Notes under the pieces: generated by a model
Seen by the model: the letters and a program-made list of their open reading frames with translations, nothing else
Told to the model about the DNA's origin: nothing
The model's database searches: none
Part shown: positions 46,801 to 57,410 of the stretch, one piece after another
Layout: the number at the start of each line of letters is the position of its first letter
Position numbering within the stretch: the stretch's first letter is position 1
Source: Corylus avellana
Lineage: Eukaryota > Streptophyta > Magnoliopsida > Fagales > Betulaceae
DNA: 64,000 bases
Direction of reading: 5' to 3'
Assembly: GCF_901000735.1 (NCBI RefSeq)
Contig: NC_081541.1
Coordinates: 3,527,021 to 3,591,020 of the forward strand
Program-made: the position numbers and the translations under genes

Positions 46801-47142
46801 AATAGAACTGAGACACTGTATTTCCAGACTCTTCCATTCATATAGCCAGAAAAGGAAATTGGAATCCTCATAATCTGATAAACAACTTGAACTGAAAAAT
46901 GCATCTAAAAATGGTTAATTCCATGACGTACTAAGTTGGTATATAAAGTTGATTCAATCAGATGTCTGTACTAGGTTAGCCCAATCAAATATCAAATTTG
47001 CAACCATCTTCCAAATAGTACTCAATAGACAATAATTGAGAGAAAGATTTACATAGTCAGAAAGAGAAAGCAAATTGAGATCAAAAGGCACAAACTATCA
47101 TACAACTATGATCGAGCCGTAGGTCACCACAGAGGCAGTACT
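43891..47142. other. Intergenic, low-complexity rich
   Basis: Contains a poly-A run at about 44373-44398, poly-T/(TTA) tracts near 44440-44490 and a purine-rich stretch with (GA)n at about 45170-45500. A pair of 16-bp inverted sequences lies at 44537-44552 and 45719-45734 and may be the ends of a degraded DNA transposon. No gene is recognised; the ORF in the GA-rich stretch is repetitive Arg/Glu only. Confidence 0.45.
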
Positions 47143-48334
47143 TTAGTGCTCCAAAACTTTGATCTTATCAAGACAGTTTTGCATCTGCTGAGTAGCATCA
47201 GCTGAGAGACGAGCCCCAACTATAAGTTTGTACTGTTCAAATTTCAGCTCATCGCACTTCAAGGCTGCGTTTTTACAAGCCTTTATGCTTCCTAGTACAA
47301 AGAACAGGATTTGTTATTAAAAGTTCATTTTTGATAGATGATGGAAAAGTTCAGTATGCAAATATATTAAATTAGGTTTGCTTCTTTGTGAAGGCAGCAG
47401 TGAAGCGATATAAGTTACTGAGTAATGCAAAATATGATATACTCAACACGTAATCATTCAATCTATAAAAGATCTTCTCATGAATATTAAGAAAAACATT
47501 GTGCTCATTATCCAAAATTATGTCTCATCGTGACAATTATAAGTGTGGTGCTTGAATAAATAAATTTCAATTGCAAGGTAATAAGGATAGCTTATGCAGT
47601 CTATTGCAGTACCACTCACACAATTTGTACATTTAAATAGGAATCTCTTCACAAATTCTTCAAAAGTCAATAATGATAAAAACAATGTTGGCGAATGTCC
47701 TAGTAACATAAAAACTAAAACTTCTTAATTTCTTTTTCTTGTAAATTTAAATCTGCAGAAATTATACTTAAGTATATTGAAAAGGATCAACCATGATTGC
47801 TAGCATCTATGAGGGCTGTTATATAGATATAGATATAGATATAGGTATACACACATATACATGAGCATTAGAACATCAACATGCCCTTAGAGTTTCCATC
47901 TGGGATTTATTTGACTTACCACTTAGGTCCAATAAGTTGAATAGCACAGGGCAATTTCCAATACTCCTAACCATGGTAATCGAAGACCAAACCTTTTGGT
48001 ACTCCTCCCTTGAGGCTCTAATAATGCAAACCTTCGTAATGGGATTCACATACTTTACTACACAAAAACACACCACAAACTTCACAGATACATTGAAAGG
48101 CATGGCAAGAAACTGTATTCAAAGAAAAACAAAAGCTTGCGACATGGGTACTTTACCTTGGAACGACCCAAGCGACGAAGCAAGACCACACTCTCCAAAG
48201 TTCACAAGAATGCTGTCTTTGATTGCCTTTGAGACATTGAATTGGGTTATGATAATGGGATCGTCTCCCACAAGGTCTCTATTGGGATCCAAGAAAACTT
48301 CCACAACCATGTACCTGTTCTTGAATCCCACCAT
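47143..48334 (-). CDS. POP5: Ribonuclease P/MRP protein subunit POP5
   Basis: Three exons, 48334-48157, 48057-47920 and 47291-47143, with matching split codons (CAA G|TA AAG and AGT G|GA); 154 aa. Protein begins MVGFKNRYMVVEVFLD and contains ITQFNVSKAIKDSILVNFGE, ASREEYQKVWSSITMVRSIG and the third-exon block CDELKFEQYKLIVGARLS, ending KIKVLEH. POP5 is a core subunit shared by nuclear RNase P (5' maturation of tRNA) and RNase MRP (rRNA processing); the length matches plant homologs. A telomere-like AACCCTAACCCTAA (about 48604-48617) lies 270 bp upstream of the ATG. The gene is divergent from the Cys/His-rich gene at 51385. Intron 2 is 628 bp and contains the long minus-strand poly-pyrimidine and GATATA repeats near 47820. 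Confidence 0.92.
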
Positions 48335-51300
48335 GATCGTTCTTTACCTACCGTACAACACACCCAACTTGTAAGATCAAAGCAATTGAATTTTCACAAC
48401 AAGAATACGATCTAGAAATAGAGGGAACACAAAAACCTTAGCTTTGGCTGTGAAAATTGAAAAATTTCTGAAAACGGAAAAATAATTAGAAACAATGAGA
48501 AAATTACCAAATTGATCGCTAAAAAAAGCGGTGAAAATCTGGAATGGAATGGATCCGATTGGCGCAACGACGTCGTTCTCCACTGTAATTGTTTCGCCGG
48601 AAAACCCTAACCCTAATCATTGAATTCATGAAACAGAAGGGAGCTAACCAGCAAATCTTTTTGGCTATGAACGACGTCGTACAAAAACGTTGGACCAGGA
48701 CTTGAAAGTTTTCTTGGGCTCCAACTATTCGTGTAGAGTACGGCCCAAAGACGGTGTCGTTCGCGACGTGTCAATCCATGATACGCCAGTACAGTCTACG
48801 TTCCCATCGGAGAACAAGCCCTTAAAAAAAAGGCCAGAGAATAGACGAGAGAGAGGGGGGCTGTTGGACACGTGAGGGACAAAATGGTTAGGTATGACGT
48901 GGGATTCCGTCACAGAACCGCAATTTTAAACGATAGGAGCAACCCCCAAATCCAAGGAGAAGGATCCTCTCACCTCTAATGCTATTTTTTTTACAATAAA
49001 TGCCGTTTTGTATTTTCCGTCTTTCTCTCTCTCTCTCTTTTTCAATTTTTTTTTTTTTTTGAAAATTATCTATTAAATTAAAATAACCGAAGATCTTATA
49101 AGTCTAATGGCTTATTTTTAAGTTCTCAATGGATAACTCAATCAGCTGATAATCACGTTTTATGAAACGAATGTCACTAGTTTAAATTTATTATCTCCCA
49201 TTTTTTACGTGAACATGTAATAAAAAAACGCTTACTTTTAAAAGAGATGTGTTATACATTTTTTCACGTTCTTATCTCATTCTTATAATTTTTAAAATTA
49301 CTATTAAATATGTGGAGTCATGATGCAAGAAAGATTGAGAAAGAAATTAAATCATTTCTCTTCTTAAAAAAGAATGATGAGAAAAGACTTGATCATGAAA
49401 TGACTTCTTGAATTTATAATTTTAACACAAATTTAATTAAAAATGCTTTTTTTTTCAAAAAAAAATTGCACATTTTTTTTTATACTAAATAAAAATTTCT
49501 TTTAATACAGCCTCTAAAAAAGTAACATATGTTGTTTAAATATGTGAAAACACAATGTTTTCTTATTAATACCATTAAATAAAATGTAATTCACATACTT
49601 AAAAATATATGTCACTTTTCTTTTTCACATATTCAAATTAGTGATTTATACTTCATAAGACGTATTTTTATGTCACTTTTTAAAATGATGCAATTTGTAA
49701 AAAAATTATTTTCAATTGTGGCACGAAAATGCTGTACCAAGACTTGAAAGTTGCTATGGGCCCGATGGGTCCAAGTAGTCTTGAAGCATTAAGCCCAAAG
49801 GGGCTCAAGTCCGTATGAGGCACAAAACCAGAAACCCTCTTCGTAACCCACTAAACGACGAAGAAACAAAGTAAACGTTACGGTACCCCAGAAAGACGGT
49901 GGTAGTTAGCGACGCGTCAATCCGTGATACGCCTGTAAAGTCTACGTTCCCATCAAAGAACGAGCCATTAAAGAAGGGCTAGAGACTAGGCGAAAGAGAG
50001 AGAGAGAGAGAGAGAGACGTTGCGGAACACGTGAGTCGTGACGGAGAAAAGGGATAGGTATGAACTTTGGAAGTCCGTCACAGACGTTGGCTCCGCATAT
50101 TATCCCACTTTCATAGGATATTTGTTTACGTAAAAAAAAAAAAAAAAAAAAAACCAAAACCTTCATTTACCCTGAATTTCACTTGCATTTCATTTGCATT
50201 TTCCACCTGTCTCTGTCTCTCCATCTTCTGTGTCTTATCTAACTCACTTTCTCCTAACTTGGACGTCAACCCCACCCACTCTGGGTCGTCTCCTTAATAT
50301 TTATAAATACCCAACCCACTCCCCTTCTTTTTTCTACGTTTTTTTCTCTCCCCATTAGCTAACTTAACCCTAGGCACTGTGTAGAGAGAGAGAGAGTGAG
50401 AGAGAGGTTGTTGTGGCTTTTTTTCTTGTTCTTTTTTTGTCGACAGGTTGTGCGGAGGCTTGGCTGCTTCATTTTTGGGACGACAACAAAGTGAGTTTTT
50501 TTATTTTTATTTTTTTCCTTTTAAAGATTATTATTTTTTTTTGTCTTCTGGCTATTATGGGTATGTTAAAAACGGTATCTTTGTGTTAGTGGGTGTGTTT
50601 ATAATTTGGTGTCCGTTTTTTTTGGGAAGAAAAAGTCCTAGGTTTTATGCCATATTCGTGAAACTGAAGACCCATGTATCATTTTCAGTGTATTTGATTG
50701 GTTCTTGTCAATATTTCTTGTGTTTACTATTTGGAAAGGGGGTTTCAGTTGGTGGTAGTTCAGATCTGTTACTGAAATTACTGTTTCTGTGATTCTGTGG
50801 TATTTACTTACCTGAAAAGAGAGATAGAAAGAGTAAAATTTACTGATGGAGGAGGAAAGACCCAGAAGTTAAACATTTGTCAGTTCTACTGTATTAATGT
50901 TGGAAAATTTCCCTTTTTGTACAACCCCATGTGCTTTTTTCCTTTAGTTCTTGTATATAATTTATTGGCCTCTGCCTATATTAGCCAATTTGAGGCACCC
51001 TTTGGTTCCAAGGAACAAGAAAACAATATGGATTATGGGGGAAATGTTTTAAAGAAGCTGTCTTGTTCTCAAGCGGAGATTATTGTATGATATAAAGATG
51101 TAGAATCGCGGACATTTTGGTTTACCTTACATTTTTTATGATTTGAATGATAGAGTAAGGTCTCGATAGATAGATTTTAGTTCTTTTAGATATTTATCCG
51201 ACATAATTATGAAGGAAATCGTTTAACAATTCTGAGAGCTAGGCATTATCGTATTGTCATCTCTTTGGAGTGGGAAATTGATGAAATTTACTACATTGTG

Positions 51301-51384
51301 TTGGGCTCTGCAGGGCTTTCAGCCCAGAGGTTTGGAGTTCGGAGTCTATAAAGTTTGAACTTAAGAAGTTGATTTGCAGAAGCA
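48335..51384. promoter_or_regulatory. Shared upstream region of POP5 (-) and the Cys/His-rich gene (+), with a diverged duplicated segment
   Basis: A segment at about 48690-48925 recurs in the same orientation at about 49733-50092. Shared blocks include GACTTGAAAGTT, AAAGACGGTG, CGACG.GTCAATCC.TGATACG, GTCTACGTTCCCATC.., and ACACGTGAG followed by GGTATGA and CCGTCACAGA. Copy 2 has an extra ~100 bp. Both contain a G-box-like CACGTG. A probable 5' UTR exon of the plus-strand gene ends near 50489 (CAACAAA|GTGAGT), with the next acceptor at about 51313 (TCTGCAG|GGCTT). Poly-A/T and GA runs are frequent. Confidence 0.6.
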
Positions 51385-51822
51385 ATGGAGGGATATGGCA
51401 AATCCATGGTAGCGGCACCTGCAAACGTTATTTATCTGTCAACTATACTAGGCCGAGATGGGGCAATTCCTGTTCACAAATGCGACTGGAAATGTGAAAA
51501 TGAACATGTTTGTGGAAATATGTACCGCTGCAAACTAACAGGACTGACTCACATATGTGACAAAAACTGTAACCAGAGAATCCTGTATGACAACCATAGC
51601 TCCCTTTGCAGAGCAAGCAGGCAAATTTTCCCTCTTACACCAGCAGAGGAACAGGCTGTGAGAGGTGTCCGAAGGAAGCCTGAGGCAGAGAATTCCCCCA
51701 ATGATAGCTGTGCTTTTAAGCGAAGACGGGATGCACAGTTCAATCCTTCTCCTTTCGAGAGATCTTTCTCTGCGGTCAGTCCAATCTGCAGCCAAGTTGG
51801 AGATGGCATGGATATGAGCTAG
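51385..51822 (+). CDS. Plant Cys/His-rich small protein, likely zinc-binding, function unknown
   Basis: One coding exon, 145 aa, ATG at 51385 (MEGYGKSMVAAPANVIYLST). Residues about 32-75 hold a dense metal-binding-like module: C-x3-C-x5-C-x5-C-x8-C-x3-C-x12-C, with His in HKC and THIC (VHKCDWKC, VCGNMYRC, HICDKNC). A basic patch KRRR near residue 113 could be a nuclear localisation signal. The C-terminal part is Ser/Pro-rich. I recall the IYLST.LGRDG..PVHKCDWKCEN pattern from conserved plant proteins without an assigned role, so no function is proposed. A leader intron (about 50490-51313) is suggested by good splice sites. Transcription would share an intergenic region with POP5. Confidence 0.75.
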   Translation: MEGYGKSMVAAPANVIYLSTILGRDGAIPVHKCDWKCENEHVCGNMYRCKLTGLTHICDKNCNQRILYDNHSSLCRASRQIFPLTPAEEQAVRGVRRKPEAENSPNDSCAFKRRRDAQFNPSPFERSFSAVSPICSQVGDGMDMS

Positions 51823-54800
51823 ATTTATAATATAACTGAAAAGACTACTATCATCTTTCTTACTTATGTCCTTTGAAATTTTTCCTTATTTTTCATGGAA
51901 CAATTATGGATAATAGAACCTAATTTGCGTAGCATAATGGTGGGCCTGATGAGTCCTACCTGTCTGTAGGAACGCTATATATTTCTACTAGTATGATTAA
52001 TGCAATTTAGCTCTTTCACTAGTTTCACTATCAGATGGGGATGTTAAACAGGCTCTGTTCACTTGTTAATGAAGCTTGAGTTGAAATCTGTTTCTTTCTT
52101 TGCTGGTCTGAGCAGAACTATGATAGCTAGAGGGTGGTTTCAGGTCTTTTGTAAGACTTGAATTGTGATTTGGGTTCAACATTGCAGTATTGATTGTAGC
52201 AGTGTACTTAAATTTGATCTTTTCATTTTCCCACGTTTCTATGATTAATTTGTGGTGACTCTGTAACTTTTAGCTAATTCTATTGTAGAAAGGCAAATTA
52301 TGTAGTCATATGTACATATTCAGCTACTTGGTTACCCTTGTTTCAACTTATTGATACTAGTAATTCATTTTTGTTTATCCCCCTATCTCATGACATTGGG
52401 ATGGAATTTATGGAATTTTTTTATTATTGTCTGACAGAAAACTTACTTGGTTATATTGCCTTATTTTGCCCAGCTTTACAGGTTAAAAGGAATGATCTGG
52501 TTTTATGCCTGTATTTCATTTTCATCATTCTTTTTATCATATTTTGCTTTTCACCAGTTTAAATTTATATATGGACTCCTGAAGTGATTGTTATTTTTGC
52601 AGGTTTCAAGTGTGCTATACAGGAGAGTTTAAAAATGCTTGTTGCTTGAATGAATGAAATCTTATGTTTTACAAGTAAGAGTGATAATATGAAGTTTCTG
52701 ACTTATGATGATTATTCCATTGTCATGTAGGTAATTCTGCTGTTTTTCCTGATGGAGACAAAGATGCACCGGGTAATGCTGATGAACTGAAGAAATGGTA
52801 TCATTCCTGGCTGTTTCAAGCATTGGGGTTGTTTGAGGGAGTATACTATAGAAACCTGGTCAGTTCAGTCTAATGAACTTACGGCCAACTTTATATTTGC
52901 TGATGACACACATAGCAATATGGAAGAATGCCCACTGCTGAGTAACTTCCTCAGTCCCCTCCTTATACGTCTCTCTTCATACATCCATGTTGAGAAAGTG
53001 GACTCACTGAAGACCTTTTGCTTGGCTATTCATGGACTTGTCTATCTGTGATATTCCTCTTTCTTGGTTTGATGGTGAAAGTGTTTATGCCGGAGTCTGG
53101 ATAGGCTGACTGATGCTGGCCATACTTTTTGGTGATTCTGAGAAGCTGCCTGCAGCCTTCTTCTTCTCTTTGGACTACTTGGGAGCAAGGATATATTTTT
53201 GTCATTACCTTAAGCCAATTGTGGGCATTGGTATGACTGGTGCTCCATCCAAGGGGTGTGAAGTAGCTCGCTTAAGCCATATGTGCTTCATCCTCCTGGT
53301 TGGCCACCTCTATTGTGGTTAGCAGCCCTCTGCTCAGAATTTGTGGTTGATAGATTTGCTGGGTAGGAGAAATCATTCATGGCTGGGTTTTCTTTAAGTT
53401 ATTGGGATTTAGCTGGCAAAGGACCTTCTTTTTAGCCGAATCGCGGAAGAGTAAGCAATTGTTAATGGTAGTTTTTACTCCAACATTGTGAACCAGGCTA
53501 AGACCATTTTGGAATCCATCCCTACAGCGATATCCACCCTGGTATTTAGTCACATGGCTATTTCTGGTCAAGCCCTAGTAAATCTACAGTCTACTGGTTA
53601 AGAAGCCAATTGTGAACCATTTTGTGCAAAGGAGCTTCCTCTGCTCATTGTTAATTTATTAGGAAACAAGCAGTGTGGTTTTCCAAGGACAGTATGGGAT
53701 CCATTCTATTTGATATTGTACCATTGAGGCTTCCTCTGCTCATTGTTAATTTATTAGGAAACACAATGATTTGTAACTCTTTACGTTTTGGATTCAATAA
53801 GGTATATTTGTCTCCCCTTGGTGGGTGGATTCAATATTGTTCTCAAGAATCTCAACGGAATGTAATTGATTTATGCCCAATTCCTGTTAGTTGGGAGAAT
53901 TAATCATAGTTTTCTTTTTGGTTACTAAAGATGGATCATAGTACTGGGAAGAAGACAATTATTTCTGATAGATGAAACCACAAGCAGCAGGGGCCACTTT
54001 TTGGTTGTATTTCTCAATAACCAACATGAAATTGGCCTCAGTTTCTGCTGCTGCTGCTTAAGTAGATTTTTAAGAAGATTAGTGTAACACTTTCAAATGC
54101 TCACTCATAGAGCTCATTTGGGAGTGCAATTTTAATAATTGCGATTATAAAAATTACGTTTTTGAAATTATCACTTTTTAAAATTGTATAAGCGTTTGGT
54201 AAAACATGTTAAAATCAAACAGAATTTTTTCACGATTTTATAATTTGGTAAATGGGCCCTTAGATGTGACAGCCAAAATCATAATTAGTTGAAGAGAAAT
54301 GTTATACACATTTTCTCTTACAAAAGTGTAGTGCACTATTTGACGGAGTACTAAAAATTATTATTAGATTTAAAATTTAATAATAATTTTTAGTGTCACG
54401 TTAAAGAGTATGTACTTAAGAGTGTGTATATCATTTTTCTTGAATGAAATAATAAATTAAAGTACATGTAATATCTAATAGTAATTTTCATTACCAACTA
54501 TGTGGAAGAGCATATTATTATATGTTACTTAAATAAGAAATGTTCCACAATGATTTGTAATAATGTTATTTTTCACTCATTTTACACTACTTTGACATGG
54601 TGTATTTCAAGTAAGTTTTTTTTTTTTTTTTAAGAAAAAGGTTATGTGAAATTGATGTAAAGAGTAGTATTATTTTATGCTCTCATTTTACCTCATAATG
54701 CAAATAATACGCTATAGCGAATGAGTTTTAGTGAAGGTGAGAACTGAGAACTGTTGGTTGGTTTCATACTAACCTCACTGCAAGTATCCCTCTTTCCATC

Positions 54801-55311
54801 TGATTCTCTGGCAATAGCTCTACCCATTAGGCTGAAACTAGATTTGATACTTTCCTTTATATTTAGGAGGATAGAAAGTGAATTACCTTGTTTCTTTAAA
54901 AGAAAATTCTCCTTTAATATTGTTTCTTTGAACAGGAAGAATCCTTACGTGGATCGAATCTGAGCTGCCCAATTGATCCGTGAAAGGGAATTTGTGAGAG
55001 AGATCATTTAGCTTTCATCGTGTATTATGTGCCCCATACAATGGCTAAAGAAAGGAATTGCTTCTTAATGAGGCCATCCAAGATTTAAGAAATACTCAAC
55101 CCAAAAAGTTCATCTTGCGGCTGAGAATTTCATCAAAGCAACGTAACCCTTTTGTCTCTGTATTGTTATGGCACACAATTCCTCCCCTCCTAGCAGATTC
55201 TTCAAATTACAAATAAAGGAATTGGCCCTTCTCTGTAGCTCTCTCACCCCCCATTCCCATTAACCTGAAGATAGGACAACTAACAGAACCAACAAGAATC
55301 CTCAACAACCA
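51823..55311. other. Intergenic, no gene confirmed
   Basis: The first part is 3' UTR or downstream DNA of the Cys/His-rich gene. From 52,700 to 53,950 the sequence is less AT-rich but every frame is interrupted; I see no domain. A 36-bp direct repeat lies at 53632-53668 and about 53728-53764. A foldback element lies at 54292-54441. Confidence 0.4.
54292..54441. repeat. Foldback/MITE-like element, ~150 bp
   Basis: The ends AAGAGAAATGTTATACACA and the reverse complement of GTGTGTATATCATTTTTCTT match with few differences. The centre is a near-perfect palindrome (ACTAAAAATTATTATTAGATTT / AAATTTAATAATAATTTTTAGT). The whole element folds on itself. Confidence 0.65.
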
Positions 55312-56261
55312 ATGGTGACATCCAGGATGTTCCTTGGTCTATTTCTTGTTGTCAATCCTTTTTTCTTCACTTGCTCCTACTCTAGCACATTCACCATAAC
55401 AAACAACTGCCCACATACGATATGGCCCGGCACGCTTGCGGGGGCAGGCACGCCTCAACTTCCAACAACCGGATTCCAGTTGGACTCCGGCCAAAGTGTT
55501 AGAATTCCATCTACTCCGGGATGGTCAGGACGAATATGGGCAAGGACAGGCTGCACATTTGATGACTTGGGAGCTGGCAAATGTCAAACAGGTGACTGTG
55601 GAGGAAGGCTAGAATGTGATGGCACTGGTGCCACTCCACCAACATCCCTCTTTGAGATAACCCTTGGAGCAGGCAATGGGCTAGATTTCTATGATGTCAG
55701 CATTGTAGATGGCTACAATTTGCCACTCATTGCTGCACCCGATGGGGTGTATGGAGCATGTAACGCCACCGGCTGCATTTCGGATATCAACAATATGGGT
55801 AAGAGTATTATTTACTATCACTCAACCGGTGCACAAGCAACCCCTCTAAATTGCAACTTTGAAATGAAACAGGTTGCCCAAAGGAGCTTCAGGTGGTGGG
55901 CGGGGGTGAAGAGGGAGGAGGAGGGGTGGTTGCATGCAAGAGTGCATGTGAAGCATTCCGGTTGGACCAGTACTGCTGCAGCGGAGAGTTTGCCAACCCG
56001 ACGACATGCCAACCGTCATTCTATTCGACCATTTTTAAGAGGGCTTGTCCAAGGGCTTATAGCTATGCTTTTGATGATGGCACCAGCACCTTCACCTGCA
56101 AGGCCAACGATTACGCCATTGTTTTCTGCCCTAGTGTTAATGGGTACCTTTTCTCCTCTCCTCCTAATAAATTCCACTGCTTCATATTATTTTCTCTATT
56201 TACAGCAGCAGATACACAAGTCCTCCCACCACAGAACCTGAAATATGAGAATAATTTGTGA
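55312..56261 (+). CDS. Thaumatin-like protein (PR-5 family)
   Basis: Two exons, 55312-55798 and 55873-56261, split within a Gly codon; 291 aa as modelled. Residues 1-24 form a signal peptide ([15 protein letters not shown]), then [20 protein letters not shown]. The mature domain contains all 16 conserved cysteines, the last in AIVFCP, plus [24 protein letters not shown] and [10 protein letters not shown], which supply the acidic-cleft residues of the family. TLPs are secreted defence proteins, some with glucan binding. If the 74-bp intron is ignored, the first frame reads on into an unrelated 309-aa product that loses eight cysteines. The ~40-residue tail after the last Cys is unusual and hydrophobic ([10 protein letters not shown]). 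A further small intron (GG|GTACCT ... TTTACAG) may remove part of it and give a shorter tail ending PPTTEPEI. Confidence 0.85.
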
Positions 56262-57410
56262 CGCAGCATGAGAAAATCAGAGACAACTCCAACTCGAAAG
56301 CAGAGCAATGGAGAAGACGCTGGAATGGTTTCTTCGTCAAACATAGTCCTACCCCTTCCACTGCCACTCCTCCTACTCACCTTAAGCTTATTCTTCTGAA
56401 CATGCACGATTACATTACAGCCATGGCAGCATACAAGGATTCTACAAAAGAAACTCACTCTCGTCCCTTTGAAAGGAAATATTGACTGAATCAGGCAAAG
56501 GCGACTGCGAAGAGGATCAAGAAAATTAGAACCACAAGATTTCTTTTTGTAAAGGGATTGAGAGCAGTTTAAAATGTTTACCATTGGATATTCGGGTTGA
56601 GAGGGTGATAAAGAGACATAAGTATAATGGTTCAAGAAAGAAATTAGAAAAACAAATCAAAAAAGAAAAAAAATTCTGTATTCCTTGTGATTCATACTCC
56701 TTCAAGCCCCATTTGTTTTGTGTAGAAAAGCTTTTATCTCTTTTTTAGTGTTTGATGCATTGTAAAATATTAGTCAACTTGAAAATGTTTCCAATTGACC
56801 AAGAAAAATAATCTTTACAAGGCGTAAAATGGTTTACACTTCTCATCTGCATAAACCATTTTTCGCCACTCCCCACGCCCCTGAGCAAGCAAATTGTGAG
56901 AGAACCCTTTATAAGACCTACCTGCCCAAAAGTCTTGAGCTCCACAAGAGCACTCTCACAACTGGCTGCCCAACTTGTAAGCAATATGGACAAACAATTG
57001 CATTGAATCTTAATCTCGCCCTTATATTCTCGCTCTCTTCCTCCATAGCTCCACTATGTCGTCTCTCTTCCTTGTAGCTCTTCAGATTATATGAAAATAC
57101 ATAAAATATTTGGTGATTTTTCATTCCAGCCAAACGCCGAAAGATGTTTTAGAATCACTTTCAGTTGTAAACAAACATCGAAAAATAGCCACATTTTTGG
57201 CCAAAAATATTTTATGCTGAAACCAAATGGGCCTTAGCTTTCAAGAATTTAAGCACCAATGATCATTGCTATACTACCATCTGTCACTGAAAGTAATACA
57301 AAGTAATGCTACTCTTACTCCTGTCAACTATAAGAAAAAAAAATATTTGGTCACAAGTGGTATATATTTAATGGCGTGTACTAGCAATTGTAAACATGCA
57401 TTTTGTTCTC
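56262..57410. other. Intergenic, no gene seen
   Basis: 1.1 kb between the convergent thaumatin-like and BIN4 genes. Only short, unrecognisable ORFs. Confidence 0.5.

Noticed and set aside
47937..48374. 145-codon plus-strand frame
   Set aside because: Antisense to POP5 exons 1 and 2.
52700..53950. Possible gene or LINE relic downstream of the Cys/His-rich gene
   Set aside because: Composition is somewhat gene-like, but all frames are interrupted and no motif was recognised.
55312..56241. 309-aa reading frame of the thaumatin-like gene
   Set aside because: It reads through a 74-bp intron and loses eight conserved cysteines; the spliced model is far better.
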